Below are positions 6,998-9,457 of a stretch of 9,457 nt of DNA, in pieces (positions within the stretch are counted from its first letter, which is position 1; every line of letters starts with the position of its first letter). Where the stretch lies: positions 1 to 9,457 of the forward strand of contig JAJXXS010000028.1 in the NCBI GenBank assembly GCA_021780975.1. The letters are read 5' to 3'. Source of the DNA: Pseudomonadota bacterium. GTDB taxonomy: Bacteria > Pseudomonadota > Gammaproteobacteria > Burkholderiales > Thiobacillaceae. A program made the translations under genes and the position numbers. The notes under the pieces were generated by a model that was not told the origin of the DNA, searched no databases, and saw only the letters and a list, made by a program, of their open reading frames with translations.

Positions 6998-7048
6998 AAA
7001 ACGGCCCGCATCACCGCGGGCCGTTTGTCTTCTGGTGGCGGGGGGAGA
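6998..7048. repeat. Left direct-repeat copy: tRNA 3' end plus terminator (relic attachment site)
   Basis: This segment aligns in direct orientation with 8054-8106, which is the terminator and 3' end of the intact tRNA-Lys. The first 14 nt (AAAACGGCCCGCAT) are identical. Over 6998-7038 versus 8054-8095, 35 of 42 columns agree with one gap, and all six mismatches are transitions, as expected for a decayed duplicate. The TGGTGG at 7033-7038 matches the CCA end, discriminator and acceptor of the tRNA. Similarity stops exactly where the tRNA T-loop would begin, and the phage terminase remnant starts at 7051. This is what integration into a tRNA 3' end leaves behind. The acceptor part has three transversions, so the original tRNA might have been a different one. 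Confidence 0.6.
6999..7026. terminator. Bidirectional Rho-independent terminator after the protease-pilin gene
   Basis: A perfect 11-bp stem, AAACGGCCCGC (6999-7009) and GCGGGCCGTTT (7016-7026), closes a 6-nt loop. On the plus strand TTTGTCTT follows; on the minus strand the tail is TTTTGTTT, the better T-run. It lies 30 nt after the protease-pilin stop. The minus-strand bias fits an origin as the terminator of a minus-strand tRNA, of which a 3' fragment follows at 7033-7048. Confidence 0.85.
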
Positions 7049-7050
7049 GA

Positions 7051-7353
7051 CGCGAGTGGCTCAAGGGCGGCTGCATACCTGCGAGCGAAGCGCTCGCCGC
7101 CGACCTCTGCGGCCCGGAGTATGGCTACAACATCCGCGACCAGATACAGCTCGAATCGAAGGACAGCATGCGCAGCCGCGGCCTGGCATCACCGGATATG
7201 GCCGACGCTCTGGCCCTGACGCTCGCGCACCCCACACCCGTGGCCGAGGTGCTCGACCCCTTCATGCGCTGGGATCGACCCGCAAAGCCCAAGGCTCCAC
7301 GCGACTTCGACCCGCTCAAGAGGTTTGAGCGCGAAATGCGCGAGCGGGTCTAG
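7051..7353 (+). pseudogene. Phage terminase large subunit, C-terminal remnant
   Basis: The open frame from 7051 reads REWLKGG, continues through GPEYGYNIRDQIQLESKDSM and RGLASPDMADALALTLA, and stops at 7351-7353. These are typical end-of-protein motifs of tailed-phage terminase large subunits (the nuclease-side region where a conserved SPDxADALALTxA occurs). About 100 codons remain; the ATPase domain and most of the nuclease domain are missing, and the frame is cut at the tRNA-derived repeat ending at 7048. In a phage this enzyme packages DNA into the head; here it cannot act. No portal or other head gene follows on the plus strand. The last bases CTAG serve both as part of its stop and of the stop of the convergent gene. 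Confidence 0.8.
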
Positions 7354-7850
7354 TCGCCCTTGGGCTTGTCGCTTTCGTCCTCCGGCTCATCGCCTGTCAT
7401 GCCGCTCTGGCGCTGCATTCCAAGCTGGGCCTCATAGCCGACGACATCCGTGGCAATTCGCAGCGCTTCCTCGGCGGGCATCGTCCGCCAGCACTCCGCC
7501 GCCACTGCGTTCGTAACCTGGCGCGCATGCAGTTCTTCGATGGCCGCGGCCAGGTCGCGCTGCACGTCGCGCCGTTTCTTTTCGAGCAGCGTATCAAGCG
7601 GCAGATGAAGCACGTTGCCATCGCGCCCGCTCTTGGGCCTCTGCGGCAGCGGAGCTTCGCGCCGCGCCTGTTCCAGCATGTCGCGCGCGACGGTGTATTG
7701 CAGGGCGGCGAGGTAATCGAATAGAGGGATGCGCTCGCCCTGCTCGATGCTCGGACCGGCCTCTAGATCGAAGCCGTATTTCTCGGCCAATGCTTCGGCC
7801 TTCGCCCTCAACTCGCGGACGTTGGCCTCATCGGGGGGAATCTTTATCAC
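7350..7850 (-). CDS. Hypothetical 166-aa protein, phage-associated by context
   Basis: I do not recognise a family. The start is set at GTG 7850, because AAGGAG (complement of 7858-7863) lies 7 nt before it; a longer frame reaching 7916 has no such signal. The protein is soluble and largely helical: an opening VIKIPPDEANVRELRAKAEA, a segment with PLFDYLAALQ, then a charged helix around LLEKKRRDVQRDLAAAIEEL (about 88-107) that could form a coiled coil, and a very acidic/polar tail (GDEPEDESDKPKGD). There are no cysteine clusters, signal peptide or HTH that I can identify. It converges tail to tail with the terminase remnant, the two stops sharing CTAG, so it was probably phage or element cargo. 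It may still be expressed, since frame, start and ribosome site are intact. Confidence 0.65.
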   Translation of the reverse strand: MIKIPPDEANVRELRAKAEALAEKYGFDLEAGPSIEQGERIPLFDYLAALQYTVARDMLEQARREAPLPQRPKSGRDGNVLHLPLDTLLEKKRRDVQRDLAAAIEELHARQVTNAVAAECWRTMPAEEALRIATDVVGYEAQLGMQRQSGMTGDEPEDESDKPKGD

Positions 7851-7927
7851 GGTGCAACTCCTTAGCAAGTCTTGATGGGAAACAGCCGCGACCCTTGCAA
7901 AGAGGAAATCGGTCACGGCCTGGGCTT

Positions 7928-7942
7928 GTGGCTAATAGCCAC
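7928..7942. repeat. 15-bp perfect inverted repeat upstream of the hypothetical gene
   Basis: GTGGCT (7928-7933) and AGCCAC (7937-7942) flank AAT. It lies 78 nt upstream of the GTG start at 7850 and could be an operator in that gene's promoter region, or a small hairpin. It has no T-run. The stretch 7851-8050 contains no gene. Confidence 0.35.
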
Positions 7943-8010
7943 GGGTATGAGTTTAGCACTGCTTTTCGCCGCGCGAGCTTTGCCGGTCAGCACCAACCCC
8001 CGCCCAAGAC

Positions 8011-8030
8011 TGCCTACAACGGTGCCTACA
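8011..8030. repeat. Two direct TGCCTACA repeats near tRNA-Lys (possible integrase arm sites)
   Basis: TGCCTACA occurs at 8011-8018 and again at 8023-8030, a 12-bp period (about one helical turn). It lies 60-80 nt beyond the 3' end of tRNA-Lys, inside the relic. Spaced short direct repeats next to a tRNA attachment site are what arm-type integrase binding sites look like. No integrase gene remains in the window, so this is an inference from position. Confidence 0.3.
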
Positions 8031-8050
8031 TCGACTTTTCAGCGCCAGAA

Positions 8051-8079
8051 ATGAAAACGGCCCGCATTGCTGCGAGCCG
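8051..8079 (-). terminator. Rho-independent terminator of tRNA-Lys
   Basis: On the minus strand CGGCTCGCA, loop GCAA and TGCGGGCCG form a 9-bp stem with one G-T pair, followed by TTTTCAT. It starts 10 nt after the CCA end of the tRNA. The same segment is the right-hand copy of the direct repeat whose left copy is at 6998-7048. Confidence 0.8.
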
Positions 8080-8106
8080 CTTGTTTTCTTGGTGGGTCGG
8101 GCGAGA
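8054..8106. repeat. Right direct-repeat copy: terminator and 3' part of tRNA-Lys
   Basis: This is the partner of 6998-7048, offset by 1056 nt in the same orientation. It covers the tRNA-Lys terminator, CCA, acceptor 3' strand and T-stem, and ends at the T-loop. Together the two copies bound the phage-derived genes between them. Confidence 0.6.
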
Positions 8107-8165
8107 TTCGAACTCGCGACCAACGGATTAAAAGTCCGCTGCTCTACCGACTGAGCTACCGACCC
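8090..8165 (-). tRNA. tRNA-Lys (anticodon TTT)
   Basis: The minus strand folds into a complete 76-nt cloverleaf. The acceptor GGGTCGG pairs with CCGACCC, the D-arm is GCTC...GAGC, and the anticodon loop CTTTTAA gives anticodon TTT. The T-arm is GCGAG-TTCGAAT-CTCGC, the discriminator is A, and CCA is encoded (complement of 8090-8092). All stems pair apart from a G-T at the first anticodon-stem pair, so it should be functional and reads AAA/AAG. A near-perfect promoter lies just upstream and a terminator just downstream, so it is a single-gene transcript. Its 3' end is the likely integration target for the element relic on its left. Confidence 0.97.
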
Positions 8166-8179
8166 CGACAAAGCGCGAA

Positions 8180-8208
8180 ATTATACCGAGGGTCCGCACT
8201 CAGGGAAA
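8180..8208 (-). promoter_or_regulatory. Promoter of tRNA-Lys
   Basis: On the minus strand a perfect -10 TATAAT (complement of 8180-8185) lies 14 nt before the tRNA 5' end. A weak -35 TTTCCC (complement of 8203-8208) sits 17 bp upstream. The predicted transcript start leaves a leader of only a few nucleotides, as is usual for tRNA genes. The region following the -10 (TTCGCGC) is GC-rich, like a stringent discriminator. Confidence 0.65.
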
Positions 8209-8295
8209 GGGGGTGATGCAGTCTGCGGCGCGCCATGCCCGCATGACTGCGGGAAAGCATAGCGACCTTGGTGATGTTATCGAAAGGAATCACGC

Positions 8296-8333
8296 GGCTG
8301 TCGCGGCGGCCACGTGTTTCCGCCGGGACAGCC
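8296..8333. repeat. Long hairpin, 14-nt arms with one mismatch
   Basis: Arms 8296-8309 (GGCTGTCGCGGCGG) and 8320-8333 (CCGCCGGGACAGCC) pair at 13 of 14 positions around a 10-nt loop containing CACGTG. No T-run follows on either strand, so it is not a classical terminator. It lies about 140 nt upstream of the SseB-like start and could be a structured leader element, a Rho-region barrier or a dispersed palindromic repeat unit. Confidence 0.5.
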
Positions 8334-8474
8334 TGGCCGCCTACTCGTTGCCTTACCAGACCAAGCCCCTCCCGCGCCGATGACGCCCGTCCTGCGGGCA
8401 CTATCCGGTTCGAAAAAGCCGCGCCGCAGCAAGCCTTGGAGTAAACTTGCCCGAGATTTTCCTCTTGCCGTCCC

Positions 8475-8900
8475 ATGGATACCCCCTTCCGTCCCCACAA
8501 CGATCTGGAAAAACAGCTTGTCGCCGTACATGCCGGCGAGTTGTCCGCCGACGCATTCATGAGCCGCCTGCTCGACGAACAGGTGTTTATGCCGGTGCAG
8601 GATGAGAAAAACCTCATCAAGGGCTTTCAGCGCAGCACCCAGGCTCAACCCCTGGTGGTGGAAGACGAGGATGGCACCCGCATTCTCGTGCTCTTCACCA
8701 GCCCGGAGCGCGCCAAACCCTTCCTGGAAGACTTCCCCGATTTCCGCGGTGGCTTGCTGGTTGAGTTTGCCTGGGTGGTACGCCGCCTAGGCGGCGGTTT
8801 TCCCATCTCCCTCAACCCGGGCCTGGACGTGGGCCTGGACTTCGATGCCGACATGGTCGCCCAGATGTTTGCCGCCCTGCCGCCCGAAGGTAGAGCCTGA
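8475..8900 (+). CDS. SseB family protein
   Basis: This 141-aa protein matches the SseB N-terminal domain pattern: an opening helix region NDLEKQLVAVHAGELSADAF, then LLDEQVFMPVQDE. A strand/turn follows (VVEDEDGTRILVLFTSPERAKPFLEDFP, about 61-88), and the end GFPISLNPGLDVGLDFDADMV is characteristic. The family is widespread in proteobacteria as a small soluble protein of unknown function; the name comes from an E. coli protein linked to serine sensitivity. It has no signal peptide or catalytic motif. The ATG at 8475 has no obvious Shine-Dalgarno. It is followed after one nucleotide by a FAD-linked oxidase gene, so the two are almost certainly co-transcribed and probably translationally coupled. 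Confidence 0.82.
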   Translation: MDTPFRPHNDLEKQLVAVHAGELSADAFMSRLLDEQVFMPVQDEKNLIKGFQRSTQAQPLVVEDEDGTRILVLFTSPERAKPFLEDFPDFRGGLLVEFAWVVRRLGGGFPISLNPGLDVGLDFDADMVAQMFAALPPEGRA

Positions 8901-8901
8901 A

Positions 8902-9457
8902 GTGTCTGCAGCAGCGCTCGCCGAGCTGGACCGAGCGCTTGGCGAGGGGCGCGTGCTGCATGACGACGCCACGCTTGCGCTGTATTCCAGCGATGAGACT
9001 CCACACTGCATAACGCCCCTAGGCGTTGTCTTTCCCACCTCTCATGAGCAGGTTGTTGCGCTTGTCAACATCGCGCGCACGCACCGGCTTCCCTTGGTGG
9101 CGCGCGGCGCAGGATCGGGCAATGTCGGTGGCGCTCTTCCGGTTGCAGGCGGCCTCGTAGTGAGCTTCGAGTGCATGAACAAGATCTTGGAGTTCAACCC
9201 GCTCGACCGCCTGATGCGCGTGGAACCCGGAGTAGTGACGCAGGACGTCGACCAGCTTGCGCGCAGCGAGGGACTGTTCTATCCGCCCGATCCGGGCAGT
9301 TCGCCTTACTGCCGCATTGGCGGCAATCTAGCCATGAATGCAGCCGGGCCGCGCGCGGTGAAGTACGGCACCACGCGCGATTACGTGCTCGGCCTGAAGG
9401 CGGTGAGCGGCGATGGCCACACGCTTACCACGGGCTGCCGTACCACCAAAGGCGTCA
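8902..9457 (+). CDS. FAD-binding oxidoreductase, GlcD/D-lactate dehydrogenase-like (partial, C-terminus outside window)
   Basis: The plus-strand frame from GTG 8902 gives 185 residues before the window ends. It begins MSAAALAELDRALGEGRVLH. The FAD_binding_4 (PCMH-type) domain is clear: VVFPTSHEQVVALVNIAR (42-59), the pyrophosphate loop RGAGSGNVGGALP (68-80), MRVEPGVVTQDV (105-116), YPPDPGSS (127-134) and IGGNLAMNAAGP (139-150). YGTTRDYVLGLK (155-166) follows. Members oxidise 2-hydroxy acids such as glycolate, D-lactate or D-2-hydroxyglutarate with FAD, passing electrons to a partner subunit or quinone. The substrate domain lies beyond the window, so the substrate cannot be assigned. GTG is chosen because it follows the SseB stop by 1 nt and AAGG (8887-8890) lies upstream; no upstream ATG is available in this frame. 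Confidence 0.92.
   Translation, partial: MSAAALAELDRALGEGRVLHDDATLALYSSDETPHCITPLGVVFPTSHEQVVALVNIARTHRLPLVARGAGSGNVGGALPVAGGLVVSFECMNKILEFNPLDRLMRVEPGVVTQDVDQLARSEGLFYPPDPGSSPYCRIGGNLAMNAAGPRAVKYGTTRDYVLGLKAVSGDGHTLTTGCRTTKGV

Larger units (their letters stand above)
8166..8474. other. Gene-free region between tRNA-Lys and the SseB-like gene
   Basis: About 310 nt without a credible gene on either strand. It holds the tRNA promoter, a 6-bp hairpin CCCGCA-TGAC-TGCGGG (8238-8253), and a strong hairpin at 8296-8333 described separately. TAAACT (8442-8447) is a possible -10 for the SseB-like gene but has no matching -35. Confidence 0.5.

Noticed and set aside
7851..7916. N-terminal extension of the hypothetical minus-strand protein to ATG 7916
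   Set aside because: The extension has no ribosome site, while GTG 7850 has AAGGAG at 7 nt, and the AAGGAG would lie inside the coding part of the longer version.
8156..8620. Minus-strand frame across tRNA-Lys and the SseB start
   Set aside because: It overlaps the intact tRNA gene and antisense SseB, and has no family features.
1..9457. CRISPR array, rRNA or complete insertion sequence
   Set aside because: No regularly spaced repeats, rRNA segments or transposase frames with terminal inverted repeats were seen.

Overview
The window is GC-rich bacterial chromosome. The gene families point to a Gram-negative proteobacterium, most likely a betaproteobacterium (inference): CPC-type copper ATPase, monohaem c-type cytochrome, type IV pilin-like domain, and an SseB/FAD-oxidase pair. 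No taxonomic marker other than one tRNA is present, so I do not name a genus.

Layout. (1) Positions 1-3476, minus strand: a compact copper-handling cluster read in the order cytochrome c (Met-rich, exported) > copA P1B-type ATPase > copZ-like chaperone > glutaredoxin-like protein (cut by the window edge). The gaps are 42, 69 and 46 nt, so one transcript is likely. (2) 3477-3657: a divergent intergenic region with a 28-bp dyad, then a plus-strand CapA/PGA_cap-type phosphoesterase-like gene without a signal peptide. (3) 4789-5149: a gene-free stretch, then a 20-codon upstream ORF whose stop overlaps (ATGA) the start of a small stand-alone PAS protein. (4) 5755-6969: the most striking gene, an M48 zinc metalloprotease with a complete type IV pilin-like domain at its C-terminus. 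(5) 6998-8106: a decayed integrative element or prophage relic, bounded by direct copies of a tRNA 3' end plus its terminator. It holds the C-terminal 100 codons of a phage terminase large subunit and an unknown 166-aa gene convergent with it, and it abuts an intact tRNA-Lys(TTT). (6) 8166-8474: gene-free, with two hairpins and the tRNA promoter. (7) 8475-9457: an SseB-family gene followed after 1 nt by a GlcD-like FAD-linked oxidase that runs off the window.

How the parts relate. The copper cluster is one functional unit: cytosolic Cu(I) is carried by CopZ, exported by CopA, and may meet the Met-rich periplasmic cytochrome. The CapA, PAS and protease-pilin genes are single transcription units with no evident link to copper. 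The relic explains the odd sequence between the protease-pilin gene and tRNA-Lys. Best leads for new biology are the protease-pilin fusion and the Met-rich cytochrome in a copper export operon.
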